From Pseudoalteromonas sp. P1-9 (GTDB taxonomy: Bacteria > Pseudomonadota > Gammaproteobacteria > Enterobacterales > Alteromonadaceae): a stretch of 58,418 bases of DNA. This document shows positions 38,193 to 46,186 of this stretch, one piece after another. The position numbers and the translations under genes are program-made. How positions within the stretch are numbered: position 1 is the stretch's first letter; the number at the start of each line of letters is the position of its first letter. The notes below the pieces were generated by a model. That model was given only the letters and a program-made list of their open reading frames with translations. It did not search any database and was not told the origin of the DNA. The stretch is from positions 1-58,418 of the forward strand of contig NZ_LKBD01000030.1 in assembly GCF_001399975.1 (NCBI RefSeq), written 5' to 3'.

Positions 38193-39191
38193 TTAAGACG
38201 CGGCAATCATATTAACAATGTCATTCATACGTGAGACATAGTTAATTTCGTTATCGTACCAAGCTAATACTTTCACTAAATGCTTGTCGATTACTTGAGT
38301 CGACAAGCCATCAACAATGGCACTGTGCGTATCGCCCACAAAATCAACCGAAACCAACGGGCGCATTTCAATATCTAAAATACCCTTTAATTCACCTGAT
38401 TTAGCACGTTCAAAAGCATTGTTAATCTCTTCAATACTGGTTGGTTTTTCAGTTTCAATTACTAAGTCTACCAAAGAGCCACTTAACAGCGGTACGCGCA
38501 CGGCTAAGCCATCAAGTTTGCCTTTCAGCTCAGGGAAAATCGTCATAATTGCTGTTGTAGACCCCGAGCTTGTTGGAATTAACGATTCACCACAGGCGCG
38601 CGCTCGACGTAAGTCTTTATGGGCTTTATCAACAATCGTTTGGGTATTGGTAATATCATGAATGGTGGTCATTGAACCACGTTTTATGCCGACTGTTTCT
38701 TTTAATACCTTTACAACAGGTGCAAGGCAGTTAGTTGTGCACGACGCTGCCGTGACCACTTTATGTTTATCTGCTTGGTATAAATCATGATTTACGCCAT
38801 AGACTAAATTAATCGCGCCTTCGTCTTTTACTGGGCAAGAAACAAGAACTCGCGCTAACCCTTTATCTAACAAAGGTTGAAATAGCTCCGATTTACGGTA
38901 AAGCCCCGAACAGTCAATTAATAAGTCAATGTTATCAACTGGCAACTCAGTTAATTTTGACTCGTGCAATAAGCTAATTTTCTGCTCAGCGACATATAAA
39001 TGGCTGTCATCTGCATGAATTTCTTTATCTTTAAAGCGTCCTTGAACTGAGTCAAACGCTAGCAAATGGGCTATCGCCTCGTTTGTTGCAGCGGGATCAT
39101 TAATATAAACTAACTGATGGTTTCCCTCAGCCAACACAATACGTGCTAATAATTTACCCATACGACCGAAGCCATTAATCGCAATTTTCAT
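38193..39191 (-). CDS. ArsJ-associated glyceraldehyde-3-phosphate dehydrogenase
   Basis: 332 residues, a complete GAPDH: the NAD motif INGFGRMG at the N-terminus, catalytic C151 in ASCTTNCLAP and H178 in TTIHDITNTQ. In the ars setting this enzyme uses arsenate in place of phosphate and makes 1-arseno-3-phosphoglycerate, which ArsJ exports. It lies between arsR (10 bp upstream) and arsJ, and is probably a dedicated copy separate from the glycolytic enzyme. The variant DIT/TQT substrate loop is seen in this subgroup. Confidence 0.93.
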   Translation of the reverse strand: MKIAINGFGRMGKLLARIVLAEGNHQLVYINDPAATNEAIAHLLAFDSVQGRFKDKEIHADDSHLYVAEQKISLLHESKLTELPVDNIDLLIDCSGLYRKSELFQPLLDKGLARVLVSCPVKDEGAINLVYGVNHDLYQADKHKVVTAASCTTNCLAPVVKVLKETVGIKRGSMTTIHDITNTQTIVDKAHKDLRRARACGESLIPTSSGSTTAIMTIFPELKGKLDGLAVRVPLLSGSLVDLVIETEKPTSIEEINNAFERAKSGELKGILDIEMRPLVSVDFVGDTHSAIVDGLSTQVIDKHLVKVLAWYDNEINYVSRMNDIVNMIAAS

Positions 39192-39201
39192 AATAAACAG
39201 C

Positions 39202-39525
39202 CTAACAATTTGAAGGTTTGAAAGAAGTTAAATCACGTTGCACTTGGCAATCGTTATTTAGTGTGTCGAGTGTTAATTTCAATATCGCTAACAGCGGCTG
39301 GCTGAGCGATTCATTTAATTGATAAAAACGCCATGTACCGCGGGTAACTGACTGCACAAGCCCAGACTTTTTTAAATAACTTAAATGGCGACTAACCGTA
39401 CCTTGTGGCATATCTAAAACGGCAACAAGATCACAGACACAGACCTCTTTATGCTCTAAAATAAGAGCCATAATTCGAAGGCGAGTCTGCTCACTGAGTG
39501 CTTTGTGAAATTGTGCTGCAACCAT
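39202..39525 (-). CDS. arsR: ArsR-family arsenic-responsive repressor
   Basis: 107 residues from MVAAQFHKALSEQTRLRI. A longer frame begins in the operator region and is unlikely. Winged-helix SmtB/ArsR fold with the metalloid motif EVCVCDLV (C29 and C31) at the start of the recognition region and MPQGTVSRHLSYLKKSGLV as the recognition helix. The third Cys of the E. coli CVCDLC motif is Val here, but C93 and the terminal C107 are extra thiols. It should repress the arsR-gapdh-arsJ operon until arsenite binds. Confidence 0.93.
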   Translation of the reverse strand: MVAAQFHKALSEQTRLRIMALILEHKEVCVCDLVAVLDMPQGTVSRHLSYLKKSGLVQSVTRGTWRFYQLNESLSQPLLAILKLTLDTLNNDCQVQRDLTSFKPSNC

Positions 39526-39531
39526 AAATTC

Positions 39532-39555
39532 GCTTAAACATATATATGCATAAGC
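39532..39555. promoter_or_regulatory. Probable ArsR operator
   Basis: Dyad GCTTA-N14-TAAGC with an internal palindrome CATATATATG, lying 7-30 bp upstream of the arsR start and 13 bp before the thpR start. Position and symmetry fit an ArsR/SmtB site. With only 42 bp between the divergent starts, repressor bound here could affect both genes. Confidence 0.55.
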
Positions 39556-39567
39556 AAATATTAAAAG

Positions 39568-40110
39568 ATGACAGATAAAAATCAAGAAAATAAACGGCTA
39601 TTTTTTGGCTTAGACTTTAGTGAAGAAGATAAATATAAAATATTCAATTGGTTAACATCAAAAATTGAAAGTAAACGAAAGCCTATATTAAAAAGTAATT
39701 TGCACTTAACCTTAGCGTTTTTACCGAATGTGCCAATTAGAACACAAGAAGCTTTAATTGAATTTGCACGCTGTTTATCGGTTTCACCATTTAGTTTGCG
39801 CTTTGAAGAGACAAGCTTTTGGCAAAATAGTGGAATTTTTTATTTAAAACCAACAAGCCAGCCCAGTTCATTAACACAGCTTGCCAATACATTACGCGAT
39901 GAAGGTGAAAAACTGCAACTTTACACTAACCCGTTTGCCTATCACCCGCACGTTACGCTAATACGAAACTGCAAACAGCCCCCTCAAATAATACAAAAAA
40001 TCACGCCGTTTGACGTGACCTATAGTGAATTTAAACTCTTTCACTCGACGCGCATTAATAACCAGTTACGCTATATACCAATCGAAACATTTCCGCTAAA
40101 AGCCGACTAA
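39568..40110 (+). CDS. thpR: RNA 2',3'-cyclic phosphodiesterase (2H family, ThpR/LigT)
   Basis: 180 residues. The two catalytic H-x-T/S-h motifs are HLTLAF (about residues 45-50) and HPHVTLIRN (about 128), the signature of 2H phosphoesterases, and the start RLFFGLDF is typical of ThpR. It opens 2',3'-cyclic phosphates on RNA ends. It diverges from arsR within 42 bp and is convergent with the response regulator gene, whose stop overlaps its end by 4 bp. Confidence 0.88.
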   Translation: MTDKNQENKRLFFGLDFSEEDKYKIFNWLTSKIESKRKPILKSNLHLTLAFLPNVPIRTQEALIEFARCLSVSPFSLRFEETSFWQNSGIFYLKPTSQPSSLTQLANTLRDEGEKLQLYTNPFAYHPHVTLIRNCKQPPQIIQKITPFDVTYSEFKLFHSTRINNQLRYIPIETFPLKAD

Positions 40111-41204
40111 GATAATTGGCGTTTAAAATCTTTAATCACGTTATTTAAGCTATTAATAATTTTTACATGATTATAAGCAAGCTCTTCAAACTTCATTAAC
40201 GTGTCATCAGTTACTTCAGTTAATTTACTTTCTTCGTCGTTGGTGAGTTCTAGTTGGCTAAAAATTTCAAAAAACTTAAGTGATTGATGACTTTGAATTT
40301 GCTGAGTTTGTTCAGTAAAAAGTCCCATTTTTTGCTGTAAATCATCTAATTCAAACGCAATTTTTTTAAAATAAAGCTGTTTTACATACTCTTGATTAAG
40401 CATATTAACTTGATGATTTGCACATTCAATATAGGCCGCTACTACATCTAAAATTTGCCCTTTTCGTACTTCGTCTTCAGGCATATTTTTAATTAAAATA
40501 CAGATATAACTGTCTTTGAAAAAATATCGACGCCCAGCATTAATAATACGTTCGTCTTTTTGCATTACTAATTTAAAAAGATCTTCTTCCATACCACATG
40601 CACGTGCATAAGGACTATCCCAGTAACTTATCTGACTATTTTCACTATACGCAACCGATGCCGTGAGCTCTAAACTTTGTAAGTACGAAAAAATATGAAC
40701 TAAAAACTCGTTGTAGTTAGTGCAAGATAGGCAACCTTGAATCGCTCTTGCCGTATTACCCCACATAAAGGAATCTGACATCGCAGAAAATACTGCTGTG
40801 TTTGCCTGTTGCTCAGCCTCTTTTAGGGCATCAAACTCTTGCCGGTTAGCCAGCGCTTTTTTAATTTTGATTAATAATAAAGGGGGGATAAATGAGCGTT
40901 TATCAATCCAATCTGCGGCACCTGCATTGAATGCATTCATTTTGGTATCCAGTTCTTCGGAGGCGCTTAAGAAAATGATGATTGGGTTATTGCCTTGTTT
41001 TTTAACATGATGAATTAGCTCAACGCCATCGCCATCTGGAAAGTAATAATCCAATACAATGACACTAAATTGAGACTTATCGCACAAGGCTTTCGCTTGC
41101 TCCAAATTATACGCTTGCGACACTAAATATTCATCGGTCAAGCTTGAGGCAACAAGATCATTTAAACAAATATCGTCTTCCGCAATTAGTAAGTCTATTT
41201 TCAT
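40107..41204 (-). CDS. Response regulator with unrecognised helical output domain
   Basis: 365 residues. Residues 1-120 form a receiver: acidic pair D10/D11, phospho-acceptor D52 (VLDYYFPDGDG), S80 and K102. The usual Lys-Pro pair is replaced by KRS. After a coiled coil (about 115-140) comes a GAF-like middle (about 155-270) with CLSCTNYNEFLVHIFSYLQ and several Cys residues, then a second long coiled coil (about 285-360). No DNA-binding, GGDEF or kinase motif is seen. It lies downstream of glnK-amtB on the same strand but past their terminator. Its partner kinase is unknown. Confidence 0.75.
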   Translation of the reverse strand: MKIDLLIAEDDICLNDLVASSLTDEYLVSQAYNLEQAKALCDKSQFSVIVLDYYFPDGDGVELIHHVKKQGNNPIIIFLSASEELDTKMNAFNAGAADWIDKRSFIPPLLLIKIKKALANRQEFDALKEAEQQANTAVFSAMSDSFMWGNTARAIQGCLSCTNYNEFLVHIFSYLQSLELTASVAYSENSQISYWDSPYARACGMEEDLFKLVMQKDERIINAGRRYFFKDSYICILIKNMPEDEVRKGQILDVVAAYIECANHQVNMLNQEYVKQLYFKKIAFELDDLQQKMGLFTEQTQQIQSHQSLKFFEIFSQLELTNDEESKLTEVTDDTLMKFEELAYNHVKIINSLNNVIKDFKRQLS

Positions 41205-41256
41205 AGTTTAAACACGTTAATAGCACCAGTACTAAGCATAGAAGAATATTACAAAT

Positions 41257-41289
41257 AAAAAAGCCCAATGCCATTAGGCATCGGGCTTT
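41257..41289 (-). terminator. Rho-independent terminator after amtB
   Basis: A 13-position stem with one mismatch (AAAGCCC.ATGCC against GGCAT.GGGCTTT), TAAT loop, TTTTTT on minus. It is about 33 bp past the amtB stop. Confidence 0.85.
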
Positions 41290-41321
41290 CGATTATTTAT
41301 AACTTAAATCAAACCAGCTAC

Positions 41322-42554
41322 TTAGATATTACCTCGCACGGTAACAAACTCAGGGTACGCATCTACACCACAATCGTGCTGGTCCATACCGTTGATTTCT
41401 TCTTCTTCGCCAACACGAATACCCATGGTTTTTTTAAGTACCGCCCAAACAATAAAGGAGCTCACAAATACAAAGGCAAAGATTACTACTGCGCCAATTA
41501 ACTGATTTACAAATGTCGCATCACTATTTGATAACGGCACTAACATAAGACCTAAGAAGCCGCATACACCGTGAACTGAAATCGCACCCACTGGGTCATC
41601 AATTTTAGCTTTGTCTAATGCCACAATGCTAAACACAACGAGGCTACCACCTAACGCGCCACCCAGTACCGCAAGTAGCGGGCTTGGTGATGCAGGTTCT
41701 GCGGTAATAACAACAAGACCTGCAAGTGCCCCATTTAATACCATAGTTAAATCAGCTTTACGCCATAACACTTTACAAAGTAATAGTGCTGAAATTGCAC
41801 CTGCTGCCGCTGCCGCATTCGTGTTAAGTAAGATTTGACTCACTGCGGTGGCATTTTCTTTATCTGATAGCAGCAATTGCGAACCACCGTTAAAACCAAA
41901 CCACCCCATCCAAAGAATAAATGTACCTAGTGTTGCAAGCGGCAAATTAGAGCCTGGAATTGGGTAGATTTCACCATTTTTACCGTACTTCCCTTTACGT
42001 GCACCTAGTAATAGTACGCCAGCAAGCGCAGCTGCTGCACCGGCCATATGTACAATACCTGAACCTGCAAAATCAACAAAACCCATCTCAGATAAGAAAC
42101 CACCGCCCCAAGTCCAGTAGCCTTCTAGTGGATATATAAAACCAGTTAACACCACACAAAAAACAAGGAAAGACCATAACTTCATGCGCTCAGCAACTGC
42201 ACCTGAAACAATCGACATTGCCGTTGCAACAAACACAACTTGGAAGAAAAAATCTGATTGCAATGCATGATCAGCATCTGCCGCTTCAGTACCAATCAGC
42301 ATACCTAGTGACGGTAAAAAACCACCCTCGGCATTATCAACATACATAATGTTGTAACCAACAATCAGATAAACCGTACATGCAATCGCGTAAAGCGCGA
42401 CGTTTTTAGTTAAAATTTCTGTGGTATTTTTAGAGCGTACTAGGCCCGCTTCTAACATTGCGAAACCTGCAGCCATCCACATTACTAAGATGCCAGACAT
42501 TAAAAAGTAAAACGTGTCGAGCGCAAATTTTAATTCAACTACTGTGTTTTCCAT
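41322..42554 (-). CDS. amtB: Ammonium transporter AmtB
   Basis: 410 residues with 11 expected helices and no cleavable signal. The Amt signature DFAGSGIVHMAGAAAALAG gives D161 and pore H169; the second pore His is H328 in ISVHGVCG. The C-terminal tail GEEEEINGMDQHDCGVDAYPE is the conserved region that docks GlnK. It moves ammonium into the cell under nitrogen limitation. It is 10 bp downstream of glnK in a classic glnK-amtB operon under a sigma-54/NtrC-like control region. Confidence 0.96.
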   Translation of the reverse strand: MENTVVELKFALDTFYFLMSGILVMWMAAGFAMLEAGLVRSKNTTEILTKNVALYAIACTVYLIVGYNIMYVDNAEGGFLPSLGMLIGTEAADADHALQSDFFFQVVFVATAMSIVSGAVAERMKLWSFLVFCVVLTGFIYPLEGYWTWGGGFLSEMGFVDFAGSGIVHMAGAAAALAGVLLLGARKGKYGKNGEIYPIPGSNLPLATLGTFILWMGWFGFNGGSQLLLSDKENATAVSQILLNTNAAAAAGAISALLLCKVLWRKADLTMVLNGALAGLVVITAEPASPSPLLAVLGGALGGSLVVFSIVALDKAKIDDPVGAISVHGVCGFLGLMLVPLSNSDATFVNQLIGAVVIFAFVFVSSFIVWAVLKKTMGIRVGEEEEINGMDQHDCGVDAYPEFVTVRGNI

Positions 42555-42564
42555 GACATTCCCC

Positions 42565-42903
42565 TTAAATTGCCGCTTCGTCTAACTCGCCCGTACGAAT
42601 ACGAACAATTTGCTCTAGGTCATAGACAAAAATTTTACCGTCACCGATTTTGCCGGTTTGCGCCACATTGGTAATTGCCTCAACCACGCGGTCAACATTA
42701 TCGCTTTGCGTTGCAATTTCGACTTTAATTTTTGGAATAAAATCAACTTGGTACTCTGCACCTCGATATAGCTCAGTGTGCCCGCGTTGACGTCCAAAAC
42801 CTTTTACATCGACTACTGTCATGCCTTCAATGCCAAGATCTGACATCGCTTCTCTAACATCATCAAGCTTAAATGGCTTAATAATGGCGCTGATCATTTT
42901 CAT
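42565..42903 (-). CDS. glnK: Nitrogen regulatory PII protein GlnK
   Basis: 112 residues from MKMISAIIKPFKLDDVREAM. A 127-residue reading starts within the sigma-54 promoter and is discarded. The T-loop carries the uridylylated Tyr51 (RGHTELYRGAEY), and the B and C loops TGKIGDGKIFV and RIRTGE are intact. It senses 2-oxoglutarate, ATP/ADP and glutamine status, and blocks AmtB when nitrogen is plentiful. It is the first gene of the operon. Confidence 0.96.
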   Translation of the reverse strand: MKMISAIIKPFKLDDVREAMSDLGIEGMTVVDVKGFGRQRGHTELYRGAEYQVDFIPKIKVEIATQSDNVDRVVEAITNVAQTGKIGDGKIFVYDLEQIVRIRTGELDEAAI

Positions 42904-42943
42904 AACGTGTACCTGTTGTTGTTTTTTATTTGTACTTACTAAA

Positions 42944-42960
42944 TCCAACCTTTATGCCAA
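42944..42960 (-). promoter_or_regulatory. Candidate sigma-54 (-24/-12) promoter of glnK-amtB
   Basis: Read on minus the sequence is TTGGCAT-N5-TTGGA against the consensus TGGCAC-N5-TTGCA. The GG of the -24 element is intact; the -12 element has GG instead of GC. It lies about 41 bp upstream of the glnK start. Confidence 0.6.
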
Positions 42961-43021
42961 TAATATTTTTTTATCTAATTCATAAAGTTATGTAATTTAC
43001 AATGTGTTACAACAAAGTTAA

Positions 43022-43069
43022 CGCACCACAAAGGTGCAGCAATAGTGGGTTTGAGAACGTTTTGGTGCA
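43022..43069. promoter_or_regulatory. NtrC-like enhancer: one full site and a second half-site
   Basis: CGCACC-N5-GGTGCA at 43022-43038 matches the NtrC palindrome TGCACC-N5-GGTGCA at 11 of 12 positions. A second GGTGCA half-site lies at 43064-43069, with a poor partner at 43053-43058. They sit about 60-125 bp upstream of the sigma-54 element, the usual enhancer distance. They also lie upstream of the divergent kinase operon. Confidence 0.7.
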
Positions 43070-43198
43070 AAAAATGAAACAGCAAAAACTTGCTTTGGTG
43101 ACCGTTTTTGACACAATATGCTATGTCTGAGTTAGCTGTTATGCTGAGCCGTACTAACTCAATGGAATAAAAAACAATAACAAAGGATATATAAGCAA

Positions 43199-44407
43199 AT
43201 GGCTTATTGGGTTATCCAAGCTTTAATTGCTCTCATATTATTATTTGGCGGACTGTCAAATATAGACACTGACAAGGAAATGCATGGCCTTGCAAACGTG
43301 TTTGCGTATGCGGGCATACGCACTTTAAGCTTCTTTCTTATTACTCACTTTTTGATTCGCGCCCCTATTAATTTCTTACGCAACAAAGAAGCGGGGTTTA
43401 TAAAAGTATTCATCTGTGGCTTGGTCTTTGTTGCTGTCGGCTCATTTATAGGCAAGAGTATCCGAGATATAAGCAGAGATATGTTTGTGCCTATTGCTAA
43501 CGAAATTACCTATTATCGAGCAAACCCCGATAAAGATCCGCTTAATCAAGTTAAACCAGATAGCGAAGTTGAAAAAAACACAGACACTCAAGGTGAAACA
43601 TCAACTAATGCGACAGCAAAATCTGAATTTAAAAAAGGTTTTAAACAAGGGTTTGACAAAGCACATATAAAAGCGCGAGAGGAACTTGAGAAAATTCATA
43701 ATGGAGATCAAGAAGCGATTGATCGTGCCTCTTCGAAACGATTAAAGTCTCAATTCGGTGCATTTCTTTTTTGGTTGTTTTGCTATCTACCGTTATCAGC
43801 ATTAAAACGTCGCTTCCAAGTTAAAACACAACTTAAGCAAAGTCAGATCGCATTATTAATGAGTCAGCTTAATCCGCATTTTTTGTTTAATTCATTAAAC
43901 AGTATTCGCGGTATGATTTTCGAAGATAAACAGCTTGCTAAAGAGTTGATTGATAAACTAAATGAACTTTTTCGCTACAACTTAACAGCCAATAAGCACC
44001 CCACGGTAAAATTAAAAGAAGAATTACGCATTTGTGAATTCTATCTTGATATTGAGCATATTCGCCTTGAAGAGCGTTTGTTAATTGAAATGCATGTAGA
44101 TGAAACCTGCTTAAATATTAAAGTCCCTACTATGGGCATTCTTACATTAATTGAAAACTCAATTAAACATGGCATTGCGCCAAGGCAAGATCAAAGCCTG
44201 CTGATTGTTGATATTGCTAAACAAAAGAATCAACTCGTGGTAACAGTAAGTAATCCAATTTATACAGGCACCTATAAAGTCGAAAGCACAGGTACAGGGC
44301 AAGAAAACTTAATTAAACGCTTGCAGCTAATGTATAACGAAAATGCCTCGTTAAACGCTGAGTTTAAAGACGATAAATATATCGCATGTTTAACATTGCC
44401 AATTTAA
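43199..44407 (+). CDS. LytS/YehU-type membrane histidine kinase (intact), first of three paralogues
   Basis: 402 residues. Three N-terminal helices (about 3-20, 37-53, 69-87), a charged loop of about 100 residues rich in Lys, Glu and Asp, a fourth helix (about 187-203), then a PF06580-type kinase core. The phospho-acceptor is H227 in SQLNPHFLFNSLNSIRG; DHp continues with LFRYNL and FYLDIEHIRLEERL. The ATP lid is complete: N-box IENSIKHG (N320) and G-box STGTGQENLIKRL. It is the only one of the three kinases with all catalytic parts. AAGGAT lies about 10 bp upstream. It likely phosphorylates the LytTR regulator at the end of the operon. Confidence 0.9.
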   Translation: MAYWVIQALIALILLFGGLSNIDTDKEMHGLANVFAYAGIRTLSFFLITHFLIRAPINFLRNKEAGFIKVFICGLVFVAVGSFIGKSIRDISRDMFVPIANEITYYRANPDKDPLNQVKPDSEVEKNTDTQGETSTNATAKSEFKKGFKQGFDKAHIKAREELEKIHNGDQEAIDRASSKRLKSQFGAFLFWLFCYLPLSALKRRFQVKTQLKQSQIALLMSQLNPHFLFNSLNSIRGMIFEDKQLAKELIDKLNELFRYNLTANKHPTVKLKEELRICEFYLDIEHIRLEERLLIEMHVDETCLNIKVPTMGILTLIENSIKHGIAPRQDQSLLIVDIAKQKNQLVVTVSNPIYTGTYKVESTGTGQENLIKRLQLMYNENASLNAEFKDDKYIACLTLPI

Positions 44408-44425
44408 AAAGGTCAAAATCCGGTT

Positions 44426-45529
44426 ATGAATTTCAGTTACATTCGAAATACCAGTCCTAATTATTGGCGATACCAAGGGCCGATCTTATTTATTTCATTC
44501 TTAGTCAGTTACCTGGGAATTTGGGGTGTTTTTCACGAACCTGATGCTGAAACAATGCCAATCATTCAACTTGGTTGGTATGGCGCACTGGTACTCACCA
44601 CTTACCAGCTAATAATGATTTTTGCAGCATTTCATATCGTGCTGCGCGGCGTTTATAAACACTATAAAAGCTACGCTAAAACTAAGTGGAAACTGTTTTT
44701 ACTGCTATTAGCGAGTTCAACCATCACCTCAATGGTGATTATTGGTTTAGATTTTTTACCTATACTACTGGCGCTCACCCCGTACTCCATTGAGGAGTAC
44801 GTAAACAGCATTATGCATTTAGATAATTTAGGTGAATCACTCTTAGCCTATGTTATTTATAATATTGTGTTTAATTTAGTGTGGGCCTACTGTTACGTGC
44901 TCGCAGCTAGCATTTCAAATTATAAACAGCTCGCACTATTACTTAAAAAGCAAAAACTACAAATTTTAACCAACCGTGTTAACCCTGAGTTTTTATTCGA
45001 TACCATGGAGGCTATTAAACATCAAATTGATATTGATGAAGAAAAAGCAGCGGATCTTGTAACCAAAGCATCAGACCTTTTTCGCTACAACTTGATGTCG
45101 AGTAAAACAGCCGACGCAAAGCTCAGTGATGAACTGACCAGTTTAACCAATTACCTAGAATTACTTGAAGAACAAAAACGTGCGCCAAGTAGCTACAGCT
45201 TAAAGCTTCATGATGCTGAGATATCACCTAATATCCCAAGTATGTCGCTTATTTTTATCTGTTCGTTTTTACTCAATACTGCGCGTAAACGCGACGGCGA
45301 GCTGACGATAGCAAGCTTTATAAAACACCAAAAATATCGTATTGAGATTGCCCATCAAAGCCACGGTAAATTCTTTTTAGATACAGAGCATTTTGATAAT
45401 GTGAAAAGCCGTTTAGAACACCAATATAGTAACGATGCTAGCATCGTTTTAGTTAAAAGCGGTAAGCGCAGAAAAGTCGTGATTGAGCTGCCAATTGACT
45501 GGCAACAACAGCTAGAAAAAACAGCTTAA
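44426..45529 (+). CDS. LytS-type pseudokinase (His to Glu), second paralogue
   Basis: 367 residues. Four membrane helices (about 20-35, 50-75, 88-112, 142-165) lead to a domain collinear with the first kinase: NRVNPEFLFDTMEAIKHQ replaces the NPHFLFN motif, so the phospho-acceptor His is E188. LFRYNL and NYLELLEEQKR keep the DHp pattern. The N-box is eroded (FLLNTARKR, lacking the Glu, His and Gly), and the Gly-rich box is gone. It cannot autophosphorylate by the normal route. It lies 18 bp after the intact kinase and may act as a dimer partner, sensor or decoy for it. Confidence 0.8.
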   Translation: MNFSYIRNTSPNYWRYQGPILFISFLVSYLGIWGVFHEPDAETMPIIQLGWYGALVLTTYQLIMIFAAFHIVLRGVYKHYKSYAKTKWKLFLLLLASSTITSMVIIGLDFLPILLALTPYSIEEYVNSIMHLDNLGESLLAYVIYNIVFNLVWAYCYVLAASISNYKQLALLLKKQKLQILTNRVNPEFLFDTMEAIKHQIDIDEEKAADLVTKASDLFRYNLMSSKTADAKLSDELTSLTNYLELLEEQKRAPSSYSLKLHDAEISPNIPSMSLIFICSFLLNTARKRDGELTIASFIKHQKYRIEIAHQSHGKFFLDTEHFDNVKSRLEHQYSNDASIVLVKSGKRRKVVIELPIDWQQQLEKTA

Positions 45530-45631
45530 CCATTCATCTCACTTTTTTGCCGTTTATCATTTTAATTGGCGAGATATTTTTAAAATCGATAGACTCAGAA
45601 TAGTCTGTCAGAAAAGAGACTTTCTTTTTAT

Positions 45632-46186
45632 ATGTTTGAAAAAAATGCGGAAGCACCATTAAACCCACACTTCTTGTTTAATAGCATGAATGCTATCCGC
45701 TATATGATTTTCGAGAATCAAGATTTAGCGAGCGACTTGCTTGGCAAACTTGCCGAGTTAATTCGCTATCAACTAAACGACGGTGTAGGTAATACCAGCG
45801 TTAGCGACGACTTAACTCAATTAGCACACTTGCTTGATTTAGAAGCGCTACGCCTAGAAGAACGAATTACGATAACAAAACAGTTCACTAAGCTTTCAAA
45901 CCCATATCCACTAGCATGCTCTTTACTACTGCCTGTAGTTGAGTATGTATTTATCAAAAAAGATATTTACAGCGTTAGCCACAATGAACTACTCGTAAGC
46001 ACTAATGAAACTGGCGGTGCACTTACTTTTACACTTAAATTAACGCAAACACCAAAAATAAAGTCAGGTGACTTGCCATTAAACGAGCTTATTGCGAAGC
46101 TCGGCCTTGGTAATGTTTGCAATGCAACACAAACCTGTGATGCGACCACTTACACGATGGAGTTAACTTTTAACAATGAGTATTAG
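45632..46186 (+). CDS. Soluble kinase-core fragment retaining the phospho-acceptor His, third paralogue
   Basis: 184 residues with no membrane segment. It starts right before NPHFLFNSMNAIRYMIFENQ, so only the DHp helices (H13; LIRYQL; LLDLEALRLEERI) and a shrunken ATPase-like half remain. The N-box Asn is replaced (VVEYVFIKK), and no GxGxxN is seen near the end (PLNELIAKLGLG). It looks like a stand-alone phosphotransfer or dimerisation module. The ends match the family, so it is not an obvious frameshift product, but truncation of a former full kinase is likely. It overlaps the regulator gene by 11 bp. Confidence 0.75.
   Translation: MFEKNAEAPLNPHFLFNSMNAIRYMIFENQDLASDLLGKLAELIRYQLNDGVGNTSVSDDLTQLAHLLDLEALRLEERITITKQFTKLSNPYPLACSLLLPVVEYVFIKKDIYSVSHNELLVSTNETGGALTFTLKLTQTPKIKSGDLPLNELIAKLGLGNVCNATQTCDATTYTMELTFNNEY

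Noticed and set aside
45530..45631. Whether kinase 2 and kinase 3 are one gene split by a frameshift.
   Set aside because: Each has its own NPxFLF block and complete DHp pattern, and the 102-bp gap has stops, so they are separate paralogues and not halves of one gene.
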